A stretch of 64,000 bases of DNA, from assembly GCF_017832975.1 (NCBI RefSeq), contig NZ_JAFIBI010000001.1, positions 2,480,001 to 2,544,000 on the forward strand, in the 5' to 3' direction. The notes below the pieces were generated by a model. That model did no database searches and was not told the DNA's origin. It saw nothing but the letters and a program-made list of their open reading frames with translations. The translations under genes were made by a program, and so were the position numbers. This document shows positions 22,002-31,617 of the stretch, one piece after another. This DNA is from Arthrobacter sp. PvP023 (GTDB lineage: Bacteria; Actinomycetota; Actinomycetes; Actinomycetales; Micrococcaceae). Position 1 is the stretch's first letter. The number at the start of each line of letters is the position of its first letter.

Positions 22002-22751
22002 ATGTCTCTTGGAATTGTTTTCCTTTCCGAAGTATTCGGAACCGCAATGCTGACCCTGCTGGGTTGCGGCGTTGTGGCAAACGTCGCGCTCAAAGGCACC
22101 AAGGGCAACAACGGCGGATTCCTGATGGTCACGTGGGGCTGGGGCATCGCGGTCTTCGCCGGCGTCTACGTCGCCGCCAGGTCCGGCGCGCACCTGAACC
22201 CGGCCGTGACCCTTGGCCTGTTGGTCAACGGCAAAGCGGAGTATGCTCCCGGCGTTAGCGTCGACTTCGCATCCACACTGACCTACTTCGGCGGAGAACT
22301 CACGGGCGCGTTCCTGGGCGCCGTGGTCATGTGGCTGGCCCATAAGCAGCACTTTGACGCCGAACCGGAACCCGCCAGCAAGCTCGCCGTGTTCTCCACC
22401 GGACCCGCCATCCGCTCCACCCCCTGGAACCTGATCACCGAGATCATCGGCACGTTCGTGCTCGTCTTCGTCATCCTGACGTTCGGCGGCACCCCTTCGG
22501 GCCTCGGCCCGCTCGCTGTGGCCCTGCTCGTTGTAGGCATCGGCGTGTCCCTCGGCGGTCCCACCGGCTACGCCATCAACCCCGCCCGTGACCTTGGCCC
22601 CCGCATCGCGCACGCTCTGCTCCCCATCAAGGGCAAAGGTTCCAGCGACTGGAGCTACTCCTGGATCCCGGTCGTTGGACCGCTGGTCGGCGGCACCCTG
22701 GCCGGCGCTGTCGCAGCTGTAGTGCCGATCATCGCCTCGGCAGCTTCCTGA
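22002..22751 (+). CDS. glpF: Glycerol uptake facilitator (aquaglyceroporin)
   Basis: Channel for glycerol diffusion across the cytoplasmic membrane. It has six hydrophobic segments and both pore motifs: HLNPAVT (residue about 65) and [10 protein letters not shown] (residue about 192). The Asp after the second NPAR is characteristic of glycerol-conducting rather than pure water channels. Length 249 residues. The ATG at 22002 has a strong ribosome binding site (GAGGAG). Works with glpK directly downstream, which traps glycerol by phosphorylation. Confidence 0.95.
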   Translation: MSLGIVFLSEVFGTAMLTLLGCGVVANVALKGTKGNNGGFLMVTWGWGIAVFAGVYVAARSGAHLNPAVTLGLLVNGKAEYAPGVSVDFASTLTYFGGELTGAFLGAVVMWLAHKQHFDAEPEPASKLAVFSTGPAIRSTPWNLITEIIGTFVLVFVILTFGGTPSGLGPLAVALLVVGIGVSLGGPTGYAINPARDLGPRIAHALLPIKGKGSSDWSYSWIPVVGPLVGGTLAGAVAAVVPIIASAAS

Positions 22752-22809
22752 TCCGCCCACGTTTCAACACCCCCGTCAAGCACCTCAGACAACAGACAAG
22801 GACGTCAAC

Positions 22810-24324
22810 ATGAACCAGTACGTAATCGCCATCGACCAGGGCACCACCAGCACGCGCGCCATCGTCTTCGACCACAGCGGCAGCATCGTCTCCTCCGGCC
22901 AGATGGAACACGAACAGATCTTTCCGCAGGCCGGCTGGGTGGAACACGACCCCGCCGAAATCTGGAACAACACCCGCGAGGTCATTGCCTCGGCGCTGTC
23001 CAAGGCGAACCTGACCCGGCACGACATCGCCGCGGTCGGCATCACCAACCAGCGCGAAACCGCGGTCGTGTGGGACAAGACAACGGGCAAGGCGATCTAC
23101 AACGCCATCGTCTGGCAGGACACCCGGACCCAGGACATCGTGGATGAACTGGCCAAGGACGGCGGACCGGAGCGTTTCAAGCAGAAGGTGGGCCTGCCGC
23201 TGGCCACGTACTTCTCCGGCACCAAGATCAAGTGGATCCTGGACAACGTGGAAGGCGCCCGCGCCAAAGCCGAAGCCGGCGACCTGGTCTTTGGCAACAC
23301 TGACTGCTGGGTGCTGTGGAACCTCACCGGCGGAGTGGATGGCGGCGTGCACGTCACGGACGTTACCAACGCCTCCCGGACCATGTTCATGGACCTGGAC
23401 ACGCTGTCCTGGGACCAGGAGATCCTTGACGCCTTCGGTGTTCCCGCCTCAATGATGCCCGCCATCAAGTCTTCCTCCGAGGTCTACGGCACCGTCCACA
23501 CCTCCCAGTTGCTCCGGGAAGTGCCGGTTGCCGGCATCCTCGGCGACCAGCAGGCAGCCACGTTCGGCCAGGCGGCATTTGATGCCGGCGAAGCCAAGAA
23601 CACGTACGGAACGGGCTGCTTCCTGATCTTCAACACCGGCGAGGAAATTGTCCACTCCAAGAACGGCCTGCTGACCACCGTGGGCTACAAGCTGGGGGAC
23701 GCTGCTCCGCACTACGCTCTGGAAGGCTCGATCGCCGTCACCGGGTCCCTGATCCAGTGGCTGCGTGACAACCTCGGCCTGATCAGCAGTGCCCCGGAAG
23801 TGGAGACGCTCGCGGCCTCGGTCAAGGACAACGGCGGCGTGTACATCGTGCCGGCGTTCTCCGGCCTCTTCGCACCATACTGGCGGTCCGACGCCCGCGG
23901 CGCGATTGTTGGCCTGACCCGCTTCGTGAACAAGAACCACATCGCCCGTGCGGCGCTGGAGGCCACGGCCTTCCAGACCCGTGAGGTGCTCGACGCCGTC
24001 AACGCGGACTCCGGTGTTCCGCTGACTGAGTTGAAGGTCGACGGCGGCATGGTCGCCAACGACGCCCTGATGCAGTTCCAGGCGGACATCCTCGGCGTTC
24101 CGGTGATCCGGCCCAAAGTTGTGGAAACCACCGCCCTCGGTGCCGCCTACGCCGCCGGCCTGGCCGTCGGCTTCTGGAAGGACCTCGGGGAGTGCTCGGC
24201 CAACTGGTCCGAAGACAAGCGCTGGGAACCGCAAATGGACGACGCCGAGCGGGACCGCCAGATGCGCCTCTGGAAGAAGGCCGTCACGAAGTCCATGGAC
24301 TGGGTCGACGAGGACGTGAAGTAG
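22810..24324 (+). CDS. glpK: Glycerol kinase
   Basis: Phosphorylates glycerol with ATP. Starts with the FGGY-family motif [19 protein letters not shown] and carries the second signature ([20 protein letters not shown]) near residue 412. The substrate segment [20 protein letters not shown] is intact. 504 residues, usual length. ATG at 22810 follows AAGGACGTCAAC. Last gene of the glp cluster; a large palindromic element begins 12 bp after its stop. Confidence 0.97.
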   Translation: MNQYVIAIDQGTTSTRAIVFDHSGSIVSSGQMEHEQIFPQAGWVEHDPAEIWNNTREVIASALSKANLTRHDIAAVGITNQRETAVVWDKTTGKAIYNAIVWQDTRTQDIVDELAKDGGPERFKQKVGLPLATYFSGTKIKWILDNVEGARAKAEAGDLVFGNTDCWVLWNLTGGVDGGVHVTDVTNASRTMFMDLDTLSWDQEILDAFGVPASMMPAIKSSSEVYGTVHTSQLLREVPVAGILGDQQAATFGQAAFDAGEAKNTYGTGCFLIFNTGEEIVHSKNGLLTTVGYKLGDAAPHYALEGSIAVTGSLIQWLRDNLGLISSAPEVETLAASVKDNGGVYIVPAFSGLFAPYWRSDARGAIVGLTRFVNKNHIARAALEATAFQTREVLDAVNADSGVPLTELKVDGGMVANDALMQFQADILGVPVIRPKVVETTALGAAYAAGLAVGFWKDLGECSANWSEDKRWEPQMDDAERDRQMRLWKKAVTKSMDWVDEDVK

Positions 24325-24336
24325 CCTGACCTGTCG

Positions 24337-24467
24337 TTGATGGCAGCCGCACCTGCCCCGCCCGTCCCCTGCTGCTCCCAACACTCGCAAGCTCGTGTCG
24401 GGGCCCTCGCAGCAGTGGGCCCCCCACGGGTGCCCACCACACCCGGGCGAGGTGCGGCTGCCATCAA
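24337..24467. repeat. 131-bp palindromic multi-hairpin element between glpK and leuS
   Basis: Bounded by an 18-bp perfect inverted repeat: TTGATGGCAGCCGCACCT (24337-24354) and its complement AGGTGCGGCTGCCATCAA (24450-24467). Inside are further pairs: CTGCTGC (24369-24375) with GCAGCAG (24409-24415), ACAC (24381-24384) with GTGT (24395-24398), and GTGGGC (24415-24420) with GCCCAC (24432-24437). The whole segment can fold into a branched structure. It has no convincing open frame. It may be a dispersed intergenic repeat (REP or MITE-like), a structured RNA, or an elaborate terminator. No target-site duplication is evident. Confidence 0.65.
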
Positions 24468-24506
24468 CACAACCGTCAGCGATTCAGCCACTCGTGGCGA
24501 CTTACG

Positions 24507-24535
24507 TTTAGCGGGTGGTGCGGGTGCGCTAAAGT
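24507..24535 (+). promoter_or_regulatory. Candidate promoter of the leuS leader
   Basis: TTTAGC (24507-24512) and TAAAGT (24530-24535) are 17 bp apart. A start about seven bases after the -10 box would fall on the A of the leader peptide ATG at 24542, so the leader mRNA may be leaderless. This fits the lack of a clear ribosome binding site before that ATG. Confidence 0.4.
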
Positions 24536-24541
24536 AGTTCT

Positions 24542-24568
24542 ATGCGTGCGATCCTTCTGCTTAGCTAG
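24542..24568 (+). CDS. Leucine leader peptide of leuS
   Basis: An 8-codon frame ATG CGT GCG ATC CTT CTG CTT AGC TAG encodes MRAILLLS. It has three consecutive Leu codons, two of them the less used CTT, and lies about 170 bp upstream of leuS. It is followed at once by an RNA stem and a terminator hairpin, the layout of ribosome-mediated attenuation: slow translation of the Leu codons when charged tRNA-Leu is scarce would change downstream folding. The block CTTCTGCTTAGCT is shared with the leuA leader (50828-50840) with one mismatch. Confidence 0.75.
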   Translation: MRAILLLS

Positions 24569-24632
24569 CCGCCCGGTATCCCGGACCAACTCGGATTACC
24601 GCGCGGCAGCCCCTCCATGTCGAGGGGCTTTT
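24568..24632 (+). terminator. leuS attenuator: post-leader stem and intrinsic terminator
   Basis: The stem GCCGC-CC-GGTA (24568-24578) with TACC-GC-GCGGC (24597-24607) begins at the leader stop codon. It is followed by a terminator hairpin: AGCCCCTC (24608-24615) pairs with GAGGGGCT (24622-24629), 8 bp and a 6-nt loop, then TTTTG. This is the only hairpin before a gene in the window with a U tract, so real transcription termination before leuS is likely. The alternative anti-terminator pairing is not resolved by eye. Confidence 0.75.
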
Positions 24633-24737
24633 GTGTGTCTGGAGCCCTTCGGGGCCGGCAGCAGGGGATTAGGGGGCCGGGGCTGGACAGCAAGCCCGGG
24701 CCGTACGAAAAGCGGTACAGAACAGAAGAGGGCAGCA

Positions 24738-27269
24738 GTGAGCGTTCAGCCGGAGACAGAGACCGGAACAGCAGCAGTCGCGACGGAAGGTCCCGAGGAG
24801 GGCACCTACAGCTTCGCCGCGATGGAGGCCAAATGGCCGCAGGTGTGGGAAGACCTCAAGGTGTTCACCCCCGTCGACGACGGCTCGCGCGAGCGCCGCT
24901 ACGTCCTCGACATGTTCCCCTACCCCTCAGGCGACCTGCACATGGGTCACGCCGAGGCGTTTGCCATGGGCGACGTCGTGGCGCGCTACCTGCGCCAGAA
25001 GGGCTATGACGTCCTGCACCCCATCGGCTGGGATTCCTTCGGCCTGCCCGCCGAGAACGCCGCCATCAAGCGCAACGCGCACCCCAGCGAGTGGACCTAC
25101 GCCAACATCGACACCCAGGCGGCGTCCTTCAAGCGCTACGCGATCTCGGCAGACTGGTCACGGCGCCTGCACACCTCGGACCCGGAGTACTACCGGTGGA
25201 CCCAGTGGCTGTTCAAGCGCTTCTACGAGCGCGGCCTGGCCTACCGGAAGGATTCCCCGGTCAACTGGTGCCCCAAGGACCAGACCGTACTGGCCAATGA
25301 ACAGGTGGTCAACGGTGCCTGCGAGCGCTGCGGCACCGCTGTCACCAAGAAGTCCCTGAACCAGTGGTACTTCAAGATCACCGACTACGCCGACCGGCTG
25401 CTGGACGACATGGACGAACTGCGCGGCCACTGGCCCGAACGGGTCCTGGCCATGCAGAAGAACTGGATCGGCCGGTCCGAAGGCGCCCACGTGAACTTCG
25501 TGATCGAAGCCGCCGGCGGTAAGCCGGCCAAGGACGTCACCGTCTTCACCACGCGCCCCGACACCCTGTACGGTGCCACGTTCTTTGTGGTTGCAGCAGA
25601 TGCGCCGCTGGCAGTGGAGCTGGTCACGGACGAGCACGCCGCGGCCCTGGACGCGTACCGCGAACAGGTCAAGGCGCTGTCCGAAATCGAACGACAGTCC
25701 ACCGAGCGCGAGAAGACGGGCGTCTTCACCGGCCGCTACGCCGTCAACCCTCTGAACGGCGAAATCCTGCCCGTCTGGGCTGCCGACTACGTGCTGGCAG
25801 ACTACGGCACGGGCGCCATCATGGCGGTCCCCGCCCACGACCAGCGCGACCTCGACTTTGCCAGGACCTTCGACCTGCCCGTCCGCGCCGTACTGGACAC
25901 GGGGGAGGACGACCCCGCGGTGACCGGAAAGGCCACCGCCGGGGAAGGCACCTTGATCAACTCCGGCGTGCTCGACGGCCTGCCCAAGGCCGAGGCCATC
26001 CCCGCGGCGATCGACATGCTGGAGAAACAAGGCACGGGCGAAAAGTTCGTCAACTTCCGTCTGCGTGACTGGCTGCTCAGCCGCCAGCGCTTCTGGGGCA
26101 CACCGATTCCGATCATCCACTGCCCTGCCTGCGGCGAGGTTCCTGTTCCCGACGACCAGCTGCCCGTCACCCTGCCGGCTGACCTTCGCGGCGAGGACCT
26201 GTCCCCGAAGGGCACCTCCCCGCTGGCTGCGGCCGAAGCCTGGGTCAACGTTGAATGCCCCGACTGCCACGGTCCCGCCAAGCGCGACACTGACACCATG
26301 GACACGTTCGTTGACTCGTCGTGGTACTTCCTGCGCTTCGTGTCGCCGCAGTACACCGAGGGTCCTTTCGACCCGGAGAAGATCAATGACTGGATGCCTG
26401 TGGGGCAGTACGTGGGCGGCGTGGAACACGCCATCCTGCACCTGCTGTACGCGCGGTTCTTCACCAAGGTCATCCACGACCTCGGCATGATCGAGGCCGA
26501 CGAACCGTTCAGCGCGCTGCTCAACCAGGGCCAGGTCCTCAACGGGGGCAAGGCCATGAGCAAGTCCCTGGGCAACGGCGTCGACCTCGGCGAGCAGCTG
26601 GACAAGTACGGCGTCGACGCCGTGCGCCTCACCATGATCTTCGCCTCCCCGCCCGAGGACGACGTCGATTGGGCGGACGTCTCGCCGTCGGGCTCTGCGA
26701 AGTTCCTCGCCCGGGCCTGGCGCCTGGCGCAGGACGTCACCAGCGCGCCCGGCACGGACGCCGCCCAGGGAGACCGGGCGCTGCGCTCCGTCACGCACCG
26801 CACCATTGCCGACGCCGCCGCACTGCTGGACAGCAACAAGTTCAACGTGGTGGTGGCCAAACTGATGGAGCTGGTCAACGCCACCCGCAAAACCATAGAT
26901 GCAGCCTCCGGCGCAGGCGGGGCGGATCCCGCCGTCCGCGAAGCAGCGGAAGCCGTCGCGGTCATCCTGAGCCTCTTCGCGCCCTACACGGCCGAGGACA
27001 TGTGGAACGTTCTGGGGCATCCCGCCTCGGTGGCGAACGCCGGCTGGCCCTCGCATGACGAAGCACTCCTGGTGCAGGACACCGTGACCGCCGTCGTCCA
27101 GGTCCAGGGCAAGGTCCGCGACCGGCTCGAAGTCTCTCCGGAGATCGGCGAAGACGAGTTGCGTGAACTGGCCCTCGCGTCGGAGAACGTCCAGCGCGCC
27201 CTCGACGGGCGGGGTATCCGCACGGTCATCGTGCGTGCGCCTAAACTGGTCAACATCGTCCCGGCGTAG
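24738..27269 (+). CDS. leuS: Leucyl-tRNA synthetase
   Basis: Charges tRNA-Leu. Class I signatures are present: HMGH (residues 68-71) in [15 protein letters not shown], and KAMSKS at residues 605-610. The CP1 editing domain shows [20 protein letters not shown] near residue 270. I chose GTG 24738 ([10 protein letters not shown]) because AGAAGAGGGC precedes it and the product, 843 residues, matches the family; the frame stays open upstream through the attenuator. Expression is probably tied to leucine supply by the leader at 24542-24632. Confidence 0.95.
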   Translation: MSVQPETETGTAAVATEGPEEGTYSFAAMEAKWPQVWEDLKVFTPVDDGSRERRYVLDMFPYPSGDLHMGHAEAFAMGDVVARYLRQKGYDVLHPIGWDSFGLPAENAAIKRNAHPSEWTYANIDTQAASFKRYAISADWSRRLHTSDPEYYRWTQWLFKRFYERGLAYRKDSPVNWCPKDQTVLANEQVVNGACERCGTAVTKKSLNQWYFKITDYADRLLDDMDELRGHWPERVLAMQKNWIGRSEGAHVNFVIEAAGGKPAKDVTVFTTRPDTLYGATFFVVAADAPLAVELVTDEHAAALDAYREQVKALSEIERQSTEREKTGVFTGRYAVNPLNGEILPVWAADYVLADYGTGAIMAVPAHDQRDLDFARTFDLPVRAVLDTGEDDPAVTGKATAGEGTLINSGVLDGLPKAEAIPAAIDMLEKQGTGEKFVNFRLRDWLLSRQRFWGTPIPIIHCPACGEVPVPDDQLPVTLPADLRGEDLSPKGTSPLAAAEAWVNVECPDCHGPAKRDTDTMDTFVDSSWYFLRFVSPQYTEGPFDPEKINDWMPVGQYVGGVEHAILHLLYARFFTKVIHDLGMIEADEPFSALLNQGQVLNGGKAMSKSLGNGVDLGEQLDKYGVDAVRLTMIFASPPEDDVDWADVSPSGSAKFLARAWRLAQDVTSAPGTDAAQGDRALRSVTHRTIADAAALLDSNKFNVVVAKLMELVNATRKTIDAASGAGGADPAVREAAEAVAVILSLFAPYTAEDMWNVLGHPASVANAGWPSHDEALLVQDTVTAVVQVQGKVRDRLEVSPEIGEDELRELALASENVQRALDGRGIRTVIVRAPKLVNIVPA

Positions 27270-27277
27270 CCCGGGCA

Positions 27278-27304
27278 CCGGCCGCCGGTATTGCCGGCGG
27301 CCGG
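27278..27304 (+). terminator. Hairpin after leuS
   Basis: Perfect 11-bp stem CCGGCCGCCGG (27278-27288) and CCGGCGGCCGG (27294-27304) with loop TATTG, nine bases after the leuS stop. No U tract. Likely terminator or transcript-end stabiliser. Confidence 0.5.
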
Positions 27305-27338
27305 CCATGACGTTTGACCGGAGCAGCAGGGGGACGCC

Positions 27339-28343
27339 GTGAACGACCGGGAGCCGGCCGGCTGGCCGTGGCTAAAGGAACGGCTTGTCCGCCTGCGGCA
27401 GGTTTCCAAGCCAGGGGCTGCGCCGGAAGCCGTGGTCCCGGCCGCCGTCGTGCGCACCGCGGTGGTGACCGATTCCGCAGCCGCGCTGCCTGCGGACTGG
27501 GTCACGGACTTCGCCGCCGACGGGCGGCTGACCGTGGTGCCCATGCCGGTCATGGTGGGGGCGGAGATTTACGGCGAGGGTGAAGATGACATCACCGACA
27601 CGATCGCCGTGGCGCTGGCCACCGGGATGCCGGTCAAGACGTCACGGCCGTCACCCGGCCAATTCGAGCAGGCCTATCTTGCGGCACTGCGACGCGGCTT
27701 TGAGGCGGTGGTCTCCGTGCATATCTCGGGCGCGCTGTCCGGCACTGCCGACTCCGCCAGGCTCGCGGCAACTCGTGTGGGCATCCCCGTGGAAGTGGTC
27801 GATTCGAAGACCGTGGGAATGGCGCTGGGGATGGGTGTGCAAAGCGCAGTGGTAGCGGCCGCGGACGGCCGCCCTGCGGCCGAAGTCCGCGCCTTCGCCG
27901 AAGACCGAATGGCCCGCACCAAAGTCTATTTCTATGTACCCAGCCTCGAGCAGCTGCGCCGCGGCGGCCGGATCGGAGCGGCGGCGTCCCTCTGGGGAAC
28001 CATGTTCGCCATCAAGCCGATTCTCGCCGTGGATGACGGGAAGATCGTTCCGTTGGAGAAGGTCAGATCCGCGGCAAGGGCCGTGGCGCGCCTTGAGGAA
28101 ATCGTGGTTGCCGACGCCGCAGCGCGGCCTGCCGGCCAGGCCAGGCTGGCAGTCCACCATTTCGGCAACCCGGGTGAGGCAGCGGAGCTTGCGGACCGGC
28201 TGGCAGCCGCGCTCCCGGAAGTCCCTGCGGCGCAGATCAGTTCGCTCCCGGCCGTACTCGCTGCCCACGCCGGACTGGGTGTCCTGGCAGTGATCGTGGG
28301 GGAGAGCAGCACTCCGCAGAAGGAACCCCCTCTGGTCCGATAG
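27339..28343 (+). CDS. DegV-family fatty acid-binding protein
   Basis: A 334-residue DegV protein. The conserved VVTDSAAALPADW motif begins near residue 44, and the SRPSPGQFEQAY and SGTADSARLAA motifs follow. DegV (FakB) proteins hold a fatty acid and, in firmicutes, present it to the FakA kinase. No kinase partner is nearby. There is an N-terminal extension of about 40 residues rich in Arg and Ala. The start is GTG at 27339 with GGGGGAC upstream. Confidence 0.88.
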   Translation: MNDREPAGWPWLKERLVRLRQVSKPGAAPEAVVPAAVVRTAVVTDSAAALPADWVTDFAADGRLTVVPMPVMVGAEIYGEGEDDITDTIAVALATGMPVKTSRPSPGQFEQAYLAALRRGFEAVVSVHISGALSGTADSARLAATRVGIPVEVVDSKTVGMALGMGVQSAVVAAADGRPAAEVRAFAEDRMARTKVYFYVPSLEQLRRGGRIGAAASLWGTMFAIKPILAVDDGKIVPLEKVRSAARAVARLEEIVVADAAARPAGQARLAVHHFGNPGEAAELADRLAAALPEVPAAQISSLPAVLAAHAGLGVLAVIVGESSTPQKEPPLVR

Positions 28344-28386
28344 CTGTGCCGGTAGTACAGTCTCCCCACCAAGCAAGGAGGCTCCC

Positions 28387-28572
28387 ATGACAATGCAGGT
28401 GCACCATGTTGCCCAGTTCGACAAGGACGTGTCCGAAGAAGTCACCAACTGGCTGAAGTACCTTAAGGGCCAGGTGACAAGCGTCCAGTTCCTGACGACG
28501 ACTGTTCCCGACCCCAAGGCACCGGCGTCCTGGCGGGTCCAGTACGAGGCGTATATCACCTACCAGAAGTAG
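28387..28572 (+). CDS. Small conserved-looking hypothetical protein (61 aa)
   Basis: Encodes 61 residues starting MTMQVHHVAQFDKDVSEEV and ending VQYEAYITYQK. The ATG has a very strong ribosome binding site (AAGGAGG, 28374-28380), which argues that the frame is really translated. The predicted content is mixed helix and strand with no membrane segment and no cysteines. The family is not recognised. It stands alone between degV and comEA. Confidence 0.7.
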   Translation: MTMQVHHVAQFDKDVSEEVTNWLKYLKGQVTSVQFLTTTVPDPKAPASWRVQYEAYITYQK

Positions 28573-28667
28573 CCGGCCGGAGAATCGCGGAGAAGGCCGC
28601 CAGCGGCGCTTTCCACATAACGTCATCCGCGCTGTCTGTTCCGCATCCATTTGCCTAGCGTGGGGGT

Positions 28668-29645
28668 ATGTCACGCCGGAACGCGGAAGCGGGAGCACCT
28701 GCCGCGGCCAGCCGTGCGCGGCGGCGCCTGACAACCACCCTGGGGCCTTCCGGCGGCGGCGATGGCAGCGGCGGGTCCGAAGCCGGGGACCCAGGTTCAG
28801 CGGGGCTTCTGGGGCACGGTGCCGGGGGTAGCGGCCAAGTGACTTTTGCGTACGACGGCGGTGCGCAGCCGGAACCTCGGGCGGTAGACGGCTCTGCCGT
28901 CGATTCATCGGCCGTTTCCGGGACGCATGGACCGGCGAAGTTCAGGTGGCGCACGGGATTCCGCGTTGCCGTGCTGCTGGGACTGCTGAGTCTCCTGCTC
29001 GGTGGCTGGTTCTGGTGGGATGTGGGCGCCAGCCGTCCCCACGTGGTGCCGCTGAGCGACGTCAGCAGCACGGAGGGCAGCGGGCATCAGGAAGGACATC
29101 CCGGTCCAGGTCCGGGAGAATCCGGCGGTGCCTCAACGGGTGGACAGGCGTCAGATGCTGCATCCGGAGCGAAGATCGTTGTCCACGTGGCGGGGGCCGT
29201 CAACCGGGCGGGCGTTGTGGAACTGCCACAGGGCAGCCGGGTCCACGAGGCGATAGCCGCGGCAGGTGGCAGTGCGGAAGGGGCTGACCTGAACCGGTTG
29301 AACCTTGCCGCCGTCCTGTCCGACGGCCAGAAGATCCACGTTCCACGGATCGGGGAGCCGGCGGATGCCTCCGGCGCGGCAGCCGGCGCCACCGGTCCGG
29401 GCGCCCCGGGATCGGCGGACCCAGTGCCTGCCCAATCGGGAGCGGGAGGCGCGAAGATCGACCTGAATGCGGCGTCCGCCGAGGAACTGGGCGCATTGCC
29501 CCGGGTAGGTCCCGTGCTGGCCCAGCGCATCGTCGATTGGCGCAAGGAACACGGCCGGTTCAGCACCGTTGAGGAGCTCGACGCGGTGGACGGTGTTGGC
29601 CCCAAGATGCTGGAAACGCTGCTGCCCCTCGTTCGGGTGTCCTGA
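28668..29645 (+). CDS. comEA: ComEA-like DNA-binding membrane protein
   Basis: A 325-residue protein with a charged, Gly-rich cytoplasmic head, one membrane helix near residues 103-120 (VAVLLGLLSLLLGGWFWWDV), an outer SLBB domain (VVHVAGAVNRAGVVELPQGS, about residue 170) and a C-terminal pair of helix-hairpin-helix motifs (KIDLNAASAEELGALPRVG ... VDGVGPKMLETLLPLV). In competent bacteria ComEA binds incoming double-stranded DNA outside the membrane. comEC follows directly. Whether this organism is naturally competent cannot be told; these genes are widespread in actinobacteria. Confidence 0.92.
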   Translation: MSRRNAEAGAPAAASRARRRLTTTLGPSGGGDGSGGSEAGDPGSAGLLGHGAGGSGQVTFAYDGGAQPEPRAVDGSAVDSSAVSGTHGPAKFRWRTGFRVAVLLGLLSLLLGGWFWWDVGASRPHVVPLSDVSSTEGSGHQEGHPGPGPGESGGASTGGQASDAASGAKIVVHVAGAVNRAGVVELPQGSRVHEAIAAAGGSAEGADLNRLNLAAVLSDGQKIHVPRIGEPADASGAAAGATGPGAPGSADPVPAQSGAGGAKIDLNAASAEELGALPRVGPVLAQRIVDWRKEHGRFSTVEELDAVDGVGPKMLETLLPLVRVS

Positions 29646-29646
29646 G

Positions 29647-31617
29647 GTGGGCAAGGTCAGTCCGTGGCACCGCTTCGTCGATGCAGCCGTCAGAGGTGAG
29701 GTGGGCGGGACCCCTCGACTGCCGCGCACCGCTGACGACCCGTCGACCCCCCGCCGGGCTGCGGAAGTCCGTGCTGCCGGCATCAGGGGCATCGTGCCGC
29801 GAACGGCGTCCGGCCTGCGGGACGTCATTGCGGCGCGCCTCCTTCCCGGACCGGAGGCCCGGGTGCAGGGGACAGGGAAGCCTGCCGGATGTGCAACCGG
29901 CGACAGGCCGCGGCGCCGGACCGACCTGCGCCTTGTGCCTCCCGCGCTCCTCGCCTGGGCCGCTGCCGTCGCCGGCGTCTGGTTGCCGATGCCCGCGCTC
30001 GGCGTCCTTATCGCGGGATTGCTTCTGGCAGCCGTGGTGCTGTTTGCTGCGATGCGCCGTCGCCGGTCGCTGCGCCACGCTGTCGGGCGCGCGCCACGGA
30101 GCTTCCTGACCACCCTCACCATTGCCTTGCTGCTGTCGGCTGCCATCGCGTCCCACTCGGCGGTTGCCGCATCGCAGAAGCACGACGGGCCTGTAGCGGA
30201 TGCAGTCGCGGCGCGCTCCGCTGTGGTGGTTGAGGCGGAGATTGCGGGGACACCGCGCCAGTTGAAGATTCCCGGCCGCGCCGGATCGGACCGGTGGGCG
30301 GTTGAGGCCACCGCATATGCGATCACTGCCAACGGCGGGCTCATCAGAAGCGATGCCCGCTTGCTGTTGGTGGGCGGGGGAGACTGGCAGCACGTGCTCC
30401 CCGGACAGCGGATCCGGACTACGGGAAAGCTGAGGCCGGCCGACGACGGCCAAACACAGGCGGGTACCCTGGCCGCCACCACCGGCCCAGCCACCACGGA
30501 TGCCCCCTCCGCATGGCAGGAAGGACCCGGCGCCCTCCGCAGCGGATTTGCAGAGGCTGCGGAATGGATCGGTGGCGATGCCCGCGGCCTCCTGCCGGGA
30601 ATGGTCACGGGTGACACCAGCCGCCTCGATGACCAGCTTGAAAGCGCCATGAAAACTGTCGGCATGACCCACCTGACCGCAGTGTCCGGAGCGAACTGCA
30701 GCCTCATCCTGGGCGCGCTGCTGCTGGCTGCCCGAAGTATCCGCCTGCCGCGGGCTCCGGCCGCCGCGGCTGCCCTCTCCGGCCTGGCACTGTTCGTCCT
30801 CATGGTGGGTCCTGACGCCAGCGTCCTCCGGGCTGGGCTTATGGGCGCGATCGGACTGGTCTCCCTGTCCGGCGGCCGGACCGGACGCGGGCTCAGCTTC
30901 CTCTGCCTGGCCGTGATCGGACTCCTCATGGCCGATCCGGCACTCGGGACCAGTTTCAGCTTCCTGCTGTCCGTGCTTGCCACCCTCGGCATCGTGACGA
31001 CCGGACCGCGGATCATGGAATGGCTTCCGCCGGTGGTGCCACGCTGGCTGGCGGCCGGCCTTGCCGTTCCGCTGTCCGCCCAGCTTCTCTGCGGTCCGGT
31101 GATTGTCCTGCTGCAGCCCCAGTTTTCGTCCTACGCACTGCCGGCGAACATGGTGGCGGCTCCCCTAGTGGCACCGGTGACCATCCTCGGGACCGCCGCC
31201 GTGCCCGTGGTGCCGCTGGCCCCGTGGGCAGCCGTGGTTCCGATGGCGGTGGCGGGCGGCTGCTCGGCCGGAGTCGCGGCCGTTGCGCGGTTCTTCTCTG
31301 GCCTGCCCGGTGCCGCCCTGCCGTGGCCTGAGGGGCCGTTCGGCGCTGCCACGATGGCGGCGCTGTCCGGCTGCACCCTGCTTGTGCTGTGGCTTGTTCT
31401 GCACCCGCGTGCCCTGTGGGAGCTGGTCCTGGCGACGCATCGAAGGACCGTCGATCTGCTGGATCTGTGGCCCGGTTTCTCCGGCTTGGATGAGCGCCGC
31501 CACCGTGGGAGTCTTAGAGGTATTAATCGGATGTCCGGGAGGAACCAAGAGTGGCCGCTGCGCAAAAAGCACGATCCAAGCCGGCGACGTCAGCGACCGC
31601 CACCTGGCGCGATGTGA
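29647..31617 (+). CDS. comEC: ComEC/Rec2-family DNA channel, without metallo-beta-lactamase domain
   Basis: A polytopic membrane protein of 656 residues starting at GTG 29647, two bases after the comEA stop (start uncertain). After a soluble Arg-rich head it has two membrane helices near residues 100-145, an OB-like region, and the competence domain signature MTHLTAVSGANCSLI near residue 340, followed by about eight hydrophobic segments. The C-terminal metallo-beta-lactamase domain found in many ComEC proteins is absent: the frame ends in a basic tail and overlaps holA by 67 bp. It would form the inner membrane channel for single-stranded DNA. Confidence 0.88.
   Translation: MGKVSPWHRFVDAAVRGEVGGTPRLPRTADDPSTPRRAAEVRAAGIRGIVPRTASGLRDVIAARLLPGPEARVQGTGKPAGCATGDRPRRRTDLRLVPPALLAWAAAVAGVWLPMPALGVLIAGLLLAAVVLFAAMRRRRSLRHAVGRAPRSFLTTLTIALLLSAAIASHSAVAASQKHDGPVADAVAARSAVVVEAEIAGTPRQLKIPGRAGSDRWAVEATAYAITANGGLIRSDARLLLVGGGDWQHVLPGQRIRTTGKLRPADDGQTQAGTLAATTGPATTDAPSAWQEGPGALRSGFAEAAEWIGGDARGLLPGMVTGDTSRLDDQLESAMKTVGMTHLTAVSGANCSLILGALLLAARSIRLPRAPAAAAALSGLALFVLMVGPDASVLRAGLMGAIGLVSLSGGRTGRGLSFLCLAVIGLLMADPALGTSFSFLLSVLATLGIVTTGPRIMEWLPPVVPRWLAAGLAVPLSAQLLCGPVIVLLQPQFSSYALPANMVAAPLVAPVTILGTAAVPVVPLAPWAAVVPMAVAGGCSAGVAAVARFFSGLPGAALPWPEGPFGAATMAALSGCTLLVLWLVLHPRALWELVLATHRRTVDLLDLWPGFSGLDERRHRGSLRGINRMSGRNQEWPLRKKHDPSRRRQRPPPGAM

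Noticed and set aside
24469..24737. T-box riboswitch upstream of leuS
   Set aside because: No T-box sequence or specifier-loop architecture is seen; the Leu-codon leader peptide and terminator explain the region better.
25158..27308. 716-codon minus-strand frame opposite leuS
   Set aside because: It mirrors the leuS reading frame, shows no domain motif, and has the composition of an antisense shadow.
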